This document shows, one piece after another, positions 46,485 through 56,147 of a DNA stretch of 64,000 nt. The notes below the pieces were generated by a model. It saw only the letters and a list, made by a program, of their open reading frames with translations. It searched no databases and was not told the origin of the DNA. Each line of letters begins with the position of its first letter. Positions within the stretch are counted from its first letter, which is position 1. The stretch covers positions 1,240,001 through 1,304,000 of the forward strand of contig NZ_AP022593.1 in NCBI RefSeq assembly GCF_010731815.2, given 5' to 3'. A program made the translations under genes and the position numbers. This DNA comes from Mycolicibacterium arabiense. Its GTDB lineage: Bacteria; Actinomycetota; Actinomycetes; Mycobacteriales; Mycobacteriaceae.

Positions 46485-47297
46485 TTACTGCGACAGCGGG
46501 TTCTCCGGCGCTGCTGCCGGAGGGTTGGTGGCAGGCGTGGCGGGCGTCGCGGTGGACCCACCGGCGGCGAGCGAATCCCCGCGCATCGACGCGCGGATCT
46601 GCTCGAGGCGCGAGTGGCCTGCCATCTGCACGCTGGCCTGCTGCACCTCCATCATTCGACCCTGCACGGAGTTCTGAGCGAGTTCGGTTGCGCCCATCGC
46701 GTTGGCGTAGCGACGTTCGATCTTGTCGCGGACCTCGTCGAGGCTGGGCGTGCTGCCCGGCGCCGAGAGTTCGCTCATCGACTGCAGCGACGCACTGACC
46801 TGCTCCTGCATCTTGGCCTGCTCGAGCTGGCTGAGCAGCTTGCTGCGCTCGGCGATCTTCTGCTGCAGCACCATGGCGTTCTGCTCGACGGCCTTCTTGG
46901 CCTGGCCTGCGGCCTGCAGCGCCTGGTCGTGCAGCGACTTGAGGTCCTCGACGCTCTGCTCGGCGGTCACCAGCTGGGCGGCGAAGGCCTCGGCGGCGTT
47001 GGTGTACTCGTTGGTCTTGGCCGCGTCGCCGTTGGCCGCGGCCTGGTCGGCGAGGGTGAGCGCCTGGCGGACGTTGACCTGCAGCTTCTCGATGTCGGCG
47101 AGCTGACGGTTGAGCCGCATCTCGAGCTGACGCTGGTTGCCGATCACCTGTGCGGCCTGCTGGGTCAGGGCCTGGTGCTGCCGCTGGGCATCCTCGATGG
47201 CCTGCTGGATCTGCACCTTCGGATCGGCGTACTCGTCGACCTTGGAGCTGAACAGCGCCATCAGGTACTTCCACGCCTTGCTGAAGGGATTGGCCAT
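46485..47297 (-). CDS. pspA: phage-shock protein A (35-kDa antigen, Rv2744c-like)
   Basis: A 270-residue coiled-coil PspA/IM30 protein that binds stressed membranes and restrains the ClgR activator. It starts [20 protein letters not shown] (amphipathic membrane-binding helix), then helical coiled coils ([60 protein letters not shown]). The C-terminus is Ala/Pro-rich. The ATG at 47297 gives exactly the usual 270-residue length. It lies between clgR and pspM, all on the minus strand. Confidence 0.95.
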   Translation of the reverse strand: MANPFSKAWKYLMALFSSKVDEYADPKVQIQQAIEDAQRQHQALTQQAAQVIGNQRQLEMRLNRQLADIEKLQVNVRQALTLADQAAANGDAAKTNEYTNAAEAFAAQLVTAEQSVEDLKSLHDQALQAAGQAKKAVEQNAMVLQQKIAERSKLLSQLEQAKMQEQVSASLQSMSELSAPGSTPSLDEVRDKIERRYANAMGATELAQNSVQGRMMEVQQASVQMAGHSRLEQIRASMRGDSLAAGGSTATPATPATNPPAAAPENPLSQ

Positions 47298-47383
47298 GAG
47301 TTCGGTCCGCCTTACGAATCGTTGTCCGGTCGATCTGTCACTGCCCGGAGCCGGCACGCCGGCCCAGCGGGGTTCGCACTACC

Positions 47384-47404
47384 TGCCAACTTAATGGTTT
47401 GGCA
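47384..47404. promoter_or_regulatory. inverted repeat upstream of pspA
   Basis: TGCCAA-N9-TTGGCA, a perfect 6-bp inverted repeat 87 nt upstream of the pspA ATG within the clgR-pspA gap (47298-47459). It may be an activator or repressor site for an internal pspA promoter. Confidence 0.35.
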
Positions 47405-47459
47405 CACACCGCCACACCCCTGCACGGGATTTAGCGACGGCCGCGCCGAGCTGGAGCAG

Positions 47460-47789
47460 CTATGCGACCGCCATCGAGACGACCTGCGGGATGACGACCT
47501 TGGTGGAGACGTCGATGTTGGCTGCGCTCGCAGCCCTGGTGTCGGCTTCGCGTTCGGCGTGCTCGAGCACCTCGCCTGCGTTGGTCAGCACGCGCGACAT
47601 CGGCACGTCGAGGGCCGAGCAGATGGCGCTGAGCAGCTCGCTCGACGCCTCCTTGCGGCCACGTTCGACCTCGGACAGGTATCCGAGGCTGACGCGTGCG
47701 TCGTCGGAGACTTCACGCAAGGTACGGCCCTGCGCAGTCCTGGCTTGGCGCAGCACGTCGCCGATCACTTCACGCAGCAATGCCGTCAT
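47460..47789 (-). CDS. clgR: Clp-gene/envelope-stress regulator ClgR
   Basis: A 109-residue XRE-type activator of clp protease genes and the psp operon. Helix-turn-helix [20 protein letters not shown] ... [20 protein letters not shown], then [18 protein letters not shown]. The C-terminus ends VVSMAVA, hydrophobic and Ala-final, fitting the known ClpP-dependent turnover of ClgR. The ATG at 47789 is chosen over upstream codons because homology begins at [11 protein letters not shown] SigE-type promoter lies upstream. Confidence 0.93.
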   Translation of the reverse strand: MTALLREVIGDVLRQARTAQGRTLREVSDDARVSLGYLSEVERGRKEASSELLSAICSALDVPMSRVLTNAGEVLEHAEREADTRAASAANIDVSTKVVIPQVVSMAVA

Positions 47790-47830
47790 CGGGGCTCCTT
47801 CGACTGGGTCTTCGGGCAGTCTTAGTTGCC

Positions 47831-47858
47831 AACGCCGACGACCGCCGGTTTGGTTCCC
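47831..47858 (-). promoter_or_regulatory. SigE-type promoter of clgR
   Basis: Minus strand GGAAC (47858-47854), 19-nt spacer, GTTG (47834-47831), 41 nt before the clgR ATG. clgR is an established SigE target in M. tuberculosis; the layout resembles the sigB promoter in this window. Confidence 0.6.
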
Positions 47859-47894
47859 GCCGCCGCGACATCGTCTGCGACGCGTCACGAGGGC

Positions 47895-48503
47895 TCAGGC
47901 GGTGCGCGCCCCGCGCACGGCCGACAGCACGTAGTCCAATCCCGTGAGCACGGTGAGCACGACGGCGGCGACCATGAGCACCCACGCCCCGGTCAACCAC
48001 GCGCCGGACAGCGGGAGCACGAAGAGGCCGATCGCGACGGCCTGCACCAAGGTCTTGAGCTTGCCGCCCCGGCTGGCGGGAATGACGCCCGTGCGGATGA
48101 CCGCGAAACGCAGCAGTGTGACGGCTATCTCACGCACCAGGATCACCACGGTTACCCACCACGGCAGGTCCCCCAGCAGCGACAGACCGATCAGGGCGGC
48201 GCCGATCAGCGCCTTGTCGGCGATCGGGTCGGCGAGCTTGCCGAACTCGGTCACCATGCCGTAGGCGCGGGCGATCTCGCCGTCGATCCGATCGGTGATC
48301 ACCGCGACGGTGAACACCGCGAAAGCCACCAGACGCCAAAATGTTTCGTGTCCGTCACCGACGAAGAGCGCCGCGAGGAACACCGGCACCAGTACGACCC
48401 GCAGGCCAGTCAGGAGGTTGGCGACGTTGACGACGCTGACGTGCGGAACCACTGGATTGCTCTCAGACTGGCTCGGCACCGCAACAGAATATCCGTTGCG
48501 CAT
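47895..48503 (-). CDS. pgsA3: CDP-alcohol phosphatidyltransferase (PgsA3 type)
   Basis: A 202-residue membrane enzyme of phospholipid synthesis, probably making phosphatidylglycerol phosphate or cardiolipin. The CDP-alcohol signature reads DRIDGEIARAYGMVTEFGKLAD (here cut: DRIDGEIARAYG, then EFGKLADPIADK), with the Asp residues that bind metal; the usual D-G-x2-A-R-x8-G-x3-D-x3-D pattern is preserved. About five helices flank it. The ATG at 48503 matches the M. tuberculosis N-terminus; a GTG at 48479, 6 nt after a TATTCT hexamer, could be a leaderless alternative. Starts only 18 bp from divergent argA. Confidence 0.9.
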   Translation of the reverse strand: MRNGYSVAVPSQSESNPVVPHVSVVNVANLLTGLRVVLVPVFLAALFVGDGHETFWRLVAFAVFTVAVITDRIDGEIARAYGMVTEFGKLADPIADKALIGAALIGLSLLGDLPWWVTVVILVREIAVTLLRFAVIRTGVIPASRGGKLKTLVQAVAIGLFVLPLSGAWLTGAWVLMVAAVVLTVLTGLDYVLSAVRGARTA

Positions 48504-48508
48504 GCGGA

Positions 48509-48514
48509 TACCCT
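48509..48514 (+). promoter_or_regulatory. -10 element for leaderless argA
   Basis: TACCCT fits TAnnnT and ends 7 nt before the argA GTG at 48522, inside the 18-bp gap between the two divergent start codons. Confidence 0.55.
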
Positions 48515-48521
48515 CGCTGCT

Positions 48522-49037
48522 GTGACCGAGGCGCCCGGAAGTGACGGTTTCGTGGTCCGTCGTGCCCGTACGTCGGACGTGCCGCACATCAAGGCTCTCG
48601 TCGACATCTACGCCGGCCGAATCCTGCTGGAGAAGAACCTCGTCACTCTCTACGAGGCGGTCCAGGAGTTCTGGGTGGCCGAACTCGACGGCGAGGTGGT
48701 GGGCTGCGGCGCTCTGCACGTCCTGTGGTCGGACCTCGGCGAGGTGCGCACCGTCGCAGCCCACCCGAAGGTCCGCGGGCGCGGCGTCGGACACGCCGTG
48801 GTCGAGCGGCTGCTCGACGTGGCGCGCGAATTGCGGCTCGAGCGCATCTTCGTGTTGACCTTCGAGACGGACTTCTTCGCCTCGCACGGGTTCGAGGAGA
48901 TCGACGGCACGCCGGTCACCGCCGAGGTGTACGACGAGATGCGGCGGTCTTACGACATCGGCGTCGCCGAGTTCCTCGACCTGTCCTACGTCAAGCCCAA
49001 CACCCTCGGAAACACCCGAATGCTGTTGCTGCTGTAG
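48522..49037 (+). CDS. argA: N-acetylglutamate synthase (ArgA, Rv2747-like)
   Basis: A 171-residue single-domain GNAT enzyme that acetylates glutamate or glutamine to start arginine synthesis in mycobacteria. FVVRRARTSDVPHIKALVD, LVTLYEAVQEFWVAE, acetyl-CoA loop EVRTVAAHPKVRGRGVGHAV, LERIFVLTFETDFFASHGF, and the characteristic end SYDIGVAEFLDLSYVKPNTL. The GTG at 48522 is the only start that agrees with both homology and the -10 box. Convergent with ftsK, 16 bp apart. Confidence 0.93.
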   Translation: MTEAPGSDGFVVRRARTSDVPHIKALVDIYAGRILLEKNLVTLYEAVQEFWVAELDGEVVGCGALHVLWSDLGEVRTVAAHPKVRGRGVGHAVVERLLDVARELRLERIFVLTFETDFFASHGFEEIDGTPVTAEVYDEMRRSYDIGVAEFLDLSYVKPNTLGNTRMLLLL

Positions 49038-49053
49038 GCGTCAGCGTGACGGG

Positions 49054-51606
49054 TCAGAAGTCGGGCTCCTCGGCGTCGGCCCCGTTGGCGTCCGCCCCGC
49101 CACGGATCAACGCCAGGGTGCCCGCCAGCTCGTCGGGCTTGACCAGCACCTCGCGCGCCTTCGACCCCTCCGACGGCCCGACGATCTGCCGGGTCTCCAT
49201 CAGGTCCATCAGGCGGCCCGCCTTGGCGAACCCGACCCGCAGCTTGCGCTGCAGCATCGACGTCGAGCCGAACTGCGAGGACACGACGAGTTCGACGGCT
49301 TGGAGGAGGACGTCCATGTCGTCGCCGATGTCGGGGTCGACGTCGCCGCGCTCCCCCGTCGCCTTGGCGGCGGTGACGCCTTCGATGAACTCCGGCTCGG
49401 CTTGGGCCTTGGTGGCCTCGACGACGGCCTGGATCTCCTCGTCGGAGATGAACGCGCCCTGCAGCCGGATCGGCTTGTTGGCGCCCATCGGCAGGAACAG
49501 ACCGTCGCCCATGCCGATGAGCTTCTCGGCGCCGGGCTGGTCGAGGATGACGCGGCTGTCGGTCAGCGACGACGTCGCGAACGCCAGCCGGGACGGCACG
49601 TTGGTCTTGATCAGACCGGTCACGACGTCGACCGACGGCCGCTGCGTGGCGAGCACCAGGTGGATGCCCGCGGCACGGGCCTTCTGCGTGATGCGGACGA
49701 TGGCCTCTTCCACGTCGCGCGGCGCGGTCATCATGAGGTCGGCCAGCTCGTCGACGATCGCCAGGATGTAGGGGTAGGGCTTGTAGACCCGCTCGCTGCC
49801 CAGCGGCGTCGTGATCTCGCCCGACCGGACCTTTTCGTTGAACACGTCGATGTGCCGGACGCGGGACGCCTGCATGTCCTGGTAGCGCTGCTCCATCTCC
49901 TCGACCAGCCACGCCAGCGCGGCTGCCGCCTTCTTCGGCTGGGTGATGATCGGGGTGATGAGGTGCGGGATGCCCTCGTACGGGGTCAGCTCGACCATCT
50001 TCGGGTCGATGAGCACCATCCTGACCTCGTCGGGCGTGGCGCGCGTCAGTAGCGAGACCAGCATCGAGTTCACGAAGCTGGACTTGCCGGAGCCGGTCGA
50101 GCCCGCGACCAGTAGGTGCGGCATCTTGGCGAGGTTGGCGTAGATCATCTCGCCCTCGATGTCCTTGCCGAGGCCGATGATCAGCGGGTGGTGGTCACTG
50201 CGCACGCCGGGATCGGTGAGGACGTCGGCGAGCCGGACCATCTCGCGGTCGGTGTTGGGCACCTCGATGCCGACGGCCGACTTGCCGGGGATCGGCGCGA
50301 GCATGCGGACGCTCTCGGTGGCGACGGCGTAGGCGATGTTGCGCTGCAGTGCGGTGATCTTCTCGACCTTCACGCCCGGCCCGAGTTCCACCTCGTAACG
50401 GGTGACGGTCGGACCGCGGGTGCATCCGGTGACGGCGGCGTCCACCTTGAACTGCTGCAGCACCGAGTTGATCGAGTCCATCATCGCGTCGTTGGCGGCG
50501 CTGCGCAGCTTCGGCGGGTCGCCTGCGATCAGCAGGTCGAGTGACGGCAATGCGTAGGGCCCCTCGACGACGCGGTCGAGGACCAGGGTCTCCTGCTTCT
50601 TGGGTGCCTTCTTGCGCTTGGCGACGCGGGCCGGCTCGGGTGCGGCCGGCGCCTCGTCCTCGAGCGGGTAGTTGTCGTACGGCGTCCCACCGGACGGCGG
50701 GGCGACGGGGGCTGCCACGGGGGACGCCGGAGCAGCACCCGGCCACGCGCGCGCCTCGTCGCCGGAGTAGGCGGCGGGGTCGTCGTAGTAGCCGTCGGAG
50801 AAGTCCTCGTCCTGCGCCTTGGCCGATGCGTGGGCCGGGAGGTCGTCGGAGTACTCGTCGTCGTAGTCGTCGTCGCGGTAACCGGTCGAGAAGAGGTCGC
50901 GCAGCGTGGCGGGTACCTCGCGGATGGTGGTGCCGGTGATGAGCAGGACGCCAAAGAGCGCCCCCATCACGAGCAGCGGCGCGGCGATCCACGGCGTGAG
51001 GCCGTCGGAGAGCGGGCCGCCGATGGCGAAGCCGACGAACCCTGCGCCGCCACGCCGTGCGACCGGATCGGCCGGGGCGCCGGCCCAGAGGTGCCACAGT
51101 CCGAGGACGGGCAGCGTGATCATCGTCGATCCGAGGATTAGGCGCGGCCGGATGTCGGGCTGCGGTTCGGTGCGCATGAGGACGACGGCGATGGTCGCGA
51201 GCAACAACGGAATCAGCACCACGGCCGAGCCGACGAGCGTGCGCACCGCGACGTCGATCCAGCCGCCGACCGGACGGGCCGCGTCGAACCACGAACTGGC
51301 GGCGATCACGACGGCGACGCCGAGCAGGGCCAGCGCGATGCCGTCGCGCCGGTGGCCCGGCTCGAGGTCGCGCGCACGCCCGATCGACCGGGCGGTGCTG
51401 CCCGCGCCCTTGGCGAGCATCAGCCAGCCGGCGCGGGCGCCACGGCCTACCGCGGCACCGGCGGATCCGGCCGCGGAGTTGCCCGTGCTGCGCTTCTGCG
51501 GCTTCTTCCTTGGTGCGGCCGGGCGCTTCGGTGCCGAGGCGCCTCGGGAACCCGCCCCCGACCTGGTGTTTCGCGAGCCAGATCGGTTGACGGTCTTACT
51601 TGCCAT
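49054..51606 (-). CDS. ftsK: DNA translocase FtsK
   Basis: An 850-residue chromosome translocase acting at the septum. N-terminal basic region, four membrane helices ([69 protein letters not shown]), a ~130-residue acidic/Pro linker, then the motor: Walker [18 protein letters not shown], Walker [16 protein letters not shown], and [20 protein letters not shown]. The C-terminal gamma winged helix ([38 protein letters not shown]) reads KOPS. ATG 51606 follows the family; an upstream extension is rejected. Confidence 0.96.
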   Translation of the reverse strand: MASKTVNRSGSRNTRSGAGSRGASAPKRPAAPRKKPQKRSTGNSAAGSAGAAVGRGARAGWLMLAKGAGSTARSIGRARDLEPGHRRDGIALALLGVAVVIAASSWFDAARPVGGWIDVAVRTLVGSAVVLIPLLLATIAVVLMRTEPQPDIRPRLILGSTMITLPVLGLWHLWAGAPADPVARRGGAGFVGFAIGGPLSDGLTPWIAAPLLVMGALFGVLLITGTTIREVPATLRDLFSTGYRDDDYDDEYSDDLPAHASAKAQDEDFSDGYYDDPAAYSGDEARAWPGAAPASPVAAPVAPPSGGTPYDNYPLEDEAPAAPEPARVAKRKKAPKKQETLVLDRVVEGPYALPSLDLLIAGDPPKLRSAANDAMMDSINSVLQQFKVDAAVTGCTRGPTVTRYEVELGPGVKVEKITALQRNIAYAVATESVRMLAPIPGKSAVGIEVPNTDREMVRLADVLTDPGVRSDHHPLIIGLGKDIEGEMIYANLAKMPHLLVAGSTGSGKSSFVNSMLVSLLTRATPDEVRMVLIDPKMVELTPYEGIPHLITPIITQPKKAAAALAWLVEEMEQRYQDMQASRVRHIDVFNEKVRSGEITTPLGSERVYKPYPYILAIVDELADLMMTAPRDVEEAIVRITQKARAAGIHLVLATQRPSVDVVTGLIKTNVPSRLAFATSSLTDSRVILDQPGAEKLIGMGDGLFLPMGANKPIRLQGAFISDEEIQAVVEATKAQAEPEFIEGVTAAKATGERGDVDPDIGDDMDVLLQAVELVVSSQFGSTSMLQRKLRVGFAKAGRLMDLMETRQIVGPSEGSKAREVLVKPDELAGTLALIRGGADANGADAEEPDF

Positions 51607-51779
51607 GCGGGTCAGCCTAGTCGCAGAGGACCCATTTGCACCATCAGCCACACGGGTAACAACTAGGCATCCTTCAGGCAACGGAATGCACTCTGCCGCG
51701 GCACCGTTGCCGACCTGCGCCTTCGTCAAACGTGGCTAGCGTCACCGATTGGTAACGCGACGGATTCCGTAGCCGCCGC

Positions 51780-51785
51780 TACTCT
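51780..51785 (+). promoter_or_regulatory. -10 element for a leaderless SulP-carbonic anhydrase transcript
   Basis: TACTCT fits TAnnnT and ends 7 nt before the GTG at 51793. Confidence 0.55.
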
Positions 51786-51792
51786 CGACACG

Positions 51793-53988
51793 GTGAACGC
51801 GACGACGGATCTCGCCAATGTTAAACCATTGTTACGCAATGTTTTTCGATATGATGTCCCAGCGTCGCTGGTGGTTTTCCTTGTCGCACTGCCGTTGTCG
51901 ATCGGCATCGCCGTGGCCTCCGGCGCACCGGTGGTCGCCGGGCTGATCGCCGCGATCGTCGGCGGCATCGTCTGTGCGGTCGTCGGCGGCTCGCCGCTGC
52001 AGGTCTCCGGGCCCGCCGCCGGACTCACCGTCGTCGTGGCCGAACTCGTCGCTCAATTCGGTTGGAAGGCAACGTGCGCCATCACCGCCGCCGCGGGGGT
52101 GATGCAGATCCTGCTGGGGCTCAGCCGAATTGCCCGCGCAGCACTGGCCATCGCGCCGATCGTCGTGCACGCGATGCTCGCGGGCATCGGCATCACCATC
52201 GCCCTGCAGCAGGTGCACGTCCTGCTCGGCGGCGGCCCGCGCAGCAACGCCTGGGAGAACCTGACGGCACTGCCCGGTCAGGTGGCCGCACCGCAGTGGT
52301 CGGAGGTGTTGATCGGTGGTCTGGTCATCGCGGTGATGCTGCTCTGGCGTTTCGCCCCAGGAAAGGTGCGGGTGGTACCCGCGGCGCTCGTCGCCGTGGT
52401 GCTGGCCACGTCGGTGAGCTATCTGCCCGGCCTGAGCACCGACCGCATCACGCTCGACGAGTCGGTGATCGACGCGATCGGACTGCCGGAGATGCCGGAG
52501 GGCACCTGGAGCGCGATCGCCATCGCGGTACTCACCGTCGCCCTCATCGCGAGCGTCGAGAGCCTGTTGTCGGCGACCGCGGTCGACAAGATGCACACCG
52601 GTCCACGCACCGACTTCAACAGGGAACTCGTCGGCCAGGGCACCGCCAACGTCGGCTCCGGACTGCTCGGCGGACTGCCCGTCACGGGCGTGATCGTCCG
52701 CAGCACGGCCAACGTCTCGGCAGGTGCCAAGACCCGCGCGTCGGCGGCGCTGCACGGGGTGTGGCTGCTGCTGTTCTCAGTGTTCCTGGTGAACGTCGTC
52801 GAGATGATCCCCAATGCCGCACTGGCCGGGCTGCTCATCGTCATCGGCATCCAGCTGGTCAAGCTCGCGCACATCGACCTGGCCCGCCGCACCGGCGAAT
52901 TGGTCATCTACTGCGTCACGCTGGCGGCCGTCGTCTTCCTCAACCTCCTCGAGGGCGTGATGATCGGACTGGTGCTCGCGATCGCCATCGCCGCGTGGCG
53001 GATCGTGCGGGTGTCGATCGTCGCCGAGGACCTGACCGATCGCATCGAGACCGACGGCCCCGCCCGCTGGCACGTCGCGATCACCGGATCGTGCAGCTTC
53101 CTGGCCCTGCCGCGGCTGACCGCGGCGCTGGCGAGCATCCCGCCGGGTGCCGAGGTGTTCGTCGACCTCAACGTCGACTACCTGGATCACGCGGCCATGG
53201 ACACCCTCACGGAGTGGATCCGCCAGCGCCGCGACAAGGGCGACGAGGTGACGGTGACCGAAACTGGAACGGCGCGAATGGAGTTCGCGCACGACCGGCC
53301 GCCGCGTCGCGACACCGAGGGCCGGCGGGTGATCTCCGCACTGCGGTCGATCCTGCCGCCTCAGTTCGCCGGCGGCGTCGACCGCTTCAACAACGGACTC
53401 GCCCCACTGCTGCGGATGGCCGATGCCGATGCTCCCCACGATCCGCACACGATGCTGGTCACCTGTGCCGACGCCCGGATCCTGCCCAACCTGATCACCG
53501 ACAGCGCGCCGGGAGAACTGCTCAACGTGCGCAACGTGGGCAACCTGGTGGGCGGTGACCTCTCGGTCGAGTCGGCGCTGAGCTATGCGGTGGAGCGGTT
53601 GTCGGTGCGGACCATCGCGATCTGCGGCCACTCCGGCTGCGACGCGATGCACGACCTGATGCACGGCACCGCGCGGGGATCGATGCAGCAGTGGCTCGAC
53701 CACGGCGCCGAGAGTCTGGCGGCGTTCCGCGACTACCACCCGGTGGCACGTGCCGCCGCCGAGGCCGGCTTCACCGGAGCCGATCAGTTGAGCGTCGTGA
53801 ACGTGGCGACCCAGGTGCAGGCCGTACAGCGGCACCCTCAGGTGGCCGAGCGGATAGCGGAGGGATCGGTGACGGTCGTCGGCATGTTCCTCGATCTGGC
53901 GACCGCGCGGCTCTACCTCGTCGGTGCGGAGGAGGTCACCGAGATCGACCAGCGCGGTGCGAGTACGGCGAAGTCGGCGACGACGTGA
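51793..53988 (+). CDS. SulP-family anion transporter fused to a beta-carbonic anhydrase
   Basis: A 731-residue two-part protein. Residues ~15-410 form the SulP membrane domain (FRYDVPASLVVFLVALPLSI, GGSPLQVSGPAAGLTVVVAE, HAMLAGIGITIALQQVHVL). A short STAS-like stretch follows (AITGSCSFLALPRLTAALA, EVFVDLNVDYLDHAAMDTL), then a beta-carbonic anhydrase domain with zinc ligands C558 in TCADARILPN (with Asp560-Arg562) and H613/C616 in CGHSGC. The fusion suggests bicarbonate uptake coupled to CO2 interconversion; sulfate transport cannot be excluded. Relatives such as Rv3273 have the same fusion. Inserted between ftsK and the Rv2749 homologue; GTG start probably leaderless. Confidence 0.9.
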   Translation: MNATTDLANVKPLLRNVFRYDVPASLVVFLVALPLSIGIAVASGAPVVAGLIAAIVGGIVCAVVGGSPLQVSGPAAGLTVVVAELVAQFGWKATCAITAAAGVMQILLGLSRIARAALAIAPIVVHAMLAGIGITIALQQVHVLLGGGPRSNAWENLTALPGQVAAPQWSEVLIGGLVIAVMLLWRFAPGKVRVVPAALVAVVLATSVSYLPGLSTDRITLDESVIDAIGLPEMPEGTWSAIAIAVLTVALIASVESLLSATAVDKMHTGPRTDFNRELVGQGTANVGSGLLGGLPVTGVIVRSTANVSAGAKTRASAALHGVWLLLFSVFLVNVVEMIPNAALAGLLIVIGIQLVKLAHIDLARRTGELVIYCVTLAAVVFLNLLEGVMIGLVLAIAIAAWRIVRVSIVAEDLTDRIETDGPARWHVAITGSCSFLALPRLTAALASIPPGAEVFVDLNVDYLDHAAMDTLTEWIRQRRDKGDEVTVTETGTARMEFAHDRPPRRDTEGRRVISALRSILPPQFAGGVDRFNNGLAPLLRMADADAPHDPHTMLVTCADARILPNLITDSAPGELLNVRNVGNLVGGDLSVESALSYAVERLSVRTIAICGHSGCDAMHDLMHGTARGSMQQWLDHGAESLAAFRDYHPVARAAAEAGFTGADQLSVVNVATQVQAVQRHPQVAERIAEGSVTVVGMFLDLATARLYLVGAEEVTEIDQRGASTAKSATT

Positions 53989-54079
53989 TCGGTGAGGTCG
54001 CCAGTTAGTGAGGTGACCTAAGCTGCGGCCCAGTAGTGTGTGCGCCGAATCACTCATCGAAGAGTCACGAGGAGCCACC

Positions 54080-54394
54080 ATGCCAGTCGTCGTCGTCGCC
54101 ACCATGACCGCCAAGCCCGACTCCGTCGACGCGGTGCGGGACGCGTGCGTCAAGGCCATCGAGGCGGTGCACTCCGAGCCGGGTTGCGAGCTGTACTCGT
54201 TGCACGAGGCCAACGGCACCTTCGTCTTCGTCGAGCAGTGGGCCGACGAGGAGGCGTTGAAGACGCACAGCACCGCCCCCGCGATCAGCGCACTGTTCGG
54301 CGCGGTCGGCGAACACCTCGACGGCGCACCGGACATCAAGATGCTCACGCCGGTGGTCGCAGGCGATCCCGCCAAGGGTCAGCTCCGGAGCTGA
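54080..54394 (+). CDS. ABM-domain quinol monooxygenase-like protein (Rv2749-like)
   Basis: A 104-residue dimeric alpha-beta-barrel protein of the YgiN/ABM family: [58 protein letters not shown]. Such proteins oxidise quinols or detoxify small molecules, but the substrate is unknown. The ATG at 54080 follows GAGGAG; a TAAGCT hexamer at 54019-54024 may be its -10. The SDR gene starts 1 bp after its stop region, so they form an operon with the methyltransferase. Confidence 0.85.
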   Translation: MPVVVVATMTAKPDSVDAVRDACVKAIEAVHSEPGCELYSLHEANGTFVFVEQWADEEALKTHSTAPAISALFGAVGEHLDGAPDIKMLTPVVAGDPAKGQLRS

Positions 54395-54395
54395 C

Positions 54396-55226
54396 GTGGC
54401 TGCGCCCGACGGCCCGTTGAAGGGCAAGGTCGCGTTCATCACCGGCGCCGCCCGCGGTCAGGGCCGCGCCCATGCCGTGCGGCTGGCGTCCGACGGCGCC
54501 GACGTCATCGCCGTCGACCTGTGCGACCAGATCGCCTCGGTCCCCTACCCTATGGCCACGGCCGACGACATGGCCGCCACGGTCAAACTGGTCGAGGACA
54601 CCGGCGCTCGCATCGTGGCCACCCAGGCGGACGTCCGGGACCGCGCAGGACTCAAGAACGCACTGCGGGCGGGTGTCGACGAACTCGGTGGGCGTCTGGA
54701 CATCGTGATCGCCAACGCGGGGATTGCGCCGATGGCGGGCGAGAACGCCTGGCACGACGTCATCGAGGTCAACCTGACCGGCGTGCACCACACCGTCGAC
54801 GTCGCGATGCGCCCGATGATCAAGGCAGGCAACGGCGGGGCGATCGTGCTGATCAGCTCCGTCATGGGCCTCGTCGGCCTCGGCTCACCGTTCGCCGGTT
54901 CCATCGGCTATGCGGCGGCCAAGCACGGGGTCGTGGGCCTGATGCGTTCGTATGCGAACCTGTTGTCCCCGCAGAACATCCGGGTCAACTCGGTACATCC
55001 GGCCGGGGTTCGCACCCCGATGATCGACAACGAGTTCACCCGGCAGTGGCTCGCCGAGATGACCGGCGACGCCGAGGGCTCGCAGAACATGGCGGGTGCG
55101 GCGAACATGGAGACCGTCGAACCCGAGGTCATCGCCGAGACCGTGGCCTGGCTGGTGTCCGACACGGGCAAGCACATCACCGGCGTCGCCCTCCCCGTCG
55201 ACGACGGCTACGTGAACAAGCGCTGA
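54396..55226 (+). CDS. mycofactocin-coupled short-chain dehydrogenase (Rv2750-like)
   Basis: A 276-residue SDR. Nucleotide motif [38 protein letters not shown], active site Ser in IVLISSVMG and Tyr/Lys in [12 protein letters not shown]. The [13 protein letters not shown] loop and the DLCDQI strand belong to the subfamily that holds NAD tightly and is recycled by mycofactocin, a mycobacterial redox peptide cofactor. It probably oxidises an alcohol; the substrate is unknown. GTG start with GGAG upstream. Confidence 0.9.
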   Translation: MAAPDGPLKGKVAFITGAARGQGRAHAVRLASDGADVIAVDLCDQIASVPYPMATADDMAATVKLVEDTGARIVATQADVRDRAGLKNALRAGVDELGGRLDIVIANAGIAPMAGENAWHDVIEVNLTGVHHTVDVAMRPMIKAGNGGAIVLISSVMGLVGLGSPFAGSIGYAAAKHGVVGLMRSYANLLSPQNIRVNSVHPAGVRTPMIDNEFTRQWLAEMTGDAEGSQNMAGAANMETVEPEVIAETVAWLVSDTGKHITGVALPVDDGYVNKR

Positions 55227-55256
55227 CCCTCACCCGGAGGACCGGAGGAGCCGACG

Positions 55257-56129
55257 ATGTCGCGAAACCCGGCTGCCGCCACTGCATTCGGACCCATCGT
55301 GCTGTCCGCAGTCGAGCAGCACGAGCGAGCAGACCGACGCCTGGTCGACGACGACCTCGCCGCGGCGTTCCTTCCGCTGCCGTTGCGGCTGCTCGTCGCC
55401 GCGACCAGATGGCCCCGACTCCGACGTGCCGTGATCGGCGCCTCCGAGCGCTCTGGGCCAGGACTGTGGGCGAACCTGACGTGCCGCAAGCGCTACGTCG
55501 AGGACAATCTGCGGCACGCGCTCGCCGACGTCGACGCCGTCGTGGTGCTCGGCGCCGGGCTCGACACACTGGCGTACCGGATGGCCCGGGTGAGCGACGT
55601 GCCGGTGTACGAGGTCGACCTGCCGGTCAACGTGGCGCGCAAGCACGACGTCGTCGCCCGTGTCCTCGGCGGCCCGCCACCCTCGGTCGTGCTGGTGCCC
55701 ATCGACTTCGAGCGTGACGACCTCTTCGCCGTGCTCGCAGCGCACGGCTATCCCCCGGATGCCCGCGCCTTCTTCGTGTGGGAGGGCGTCACCCAGTACC
55801 TCACCGAGTCGGCCGTGCGGGCGACGTTCGCCCAGTTGGCCGGTGCGCCCGCGGGCAGCAGGCTCGACCTCACCTACGTCCGGGCGGACTTCATCTCCGG
55901 CGCCGACCTCTACGGCGCCACGTCGCTGTACCGGCGGTTCCGGCAGCGCCGTCAGATCTGGAAGTTCGGCCTGGCACCCGAGGACGCCGAGGACTTCCTC
56001 GAGGGTTACGGCTGGCGACTGGTCGAACAGCTGGGACCGAACGAACTGCGCGAGCGGTACGTCCGGCCCACCGGACGCGACCTGCCCGCCTCCGAGATCG
56101 AGTGGTCGGCGTACGCGGAGAAGCGCTGA
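55257..56129 (+). CDS. SAM-dependent methyltransferase of the mycobacterial TIGR00027/LCMT-like family (Rv2751-like)
   Basis: A 290-residue class I methyltransferase related to leucine carboxyl methyltransferases: FGPIVLSAVEQHERADRRLV, CRKRYVEDNLRHAL, VVLGAGLDTLAYRMARVSDV (SAM motif), VYEVDLPVNVARKHDVVARV, and FVWEGVTQYLTESAVRATFA. Family members are abundant in mycobacteria; most have no known substrate. An RBS GGAGGAG precedes the ATG. It ends the Rv2749-2751-like operon; beyond it, synteny with M. tuberculosis breaks. Confidence 0.9.
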   Translation: MSRNPAAATAFGPIVLSAVEQHERADRRLVDDDLAAAFLPLPLRLLVAATRWPRLRRAVIGASERSGPGLWANLTCRKRYVEDNLRHALADVDAVVVLGAGLDTLAYRMARVSDVPVYEVDLPVNVARKHDVVARVLGGPPPSVVLVPIDFERDDLFAVLAAHGYPPDARAFFVWEGVTQYLTESAVRATFAQLAGAPAGSRLDLTYVRADFISGADLYGATSLYRRFRQRRQIWKFGLAPEDAEDFLEGYGWRLVEQLGPNELRERYVRPTGRDLPASEIEWSAYAEKR

Positions 56130-56147
56130 CGCAGGACCCTCGTTCGG

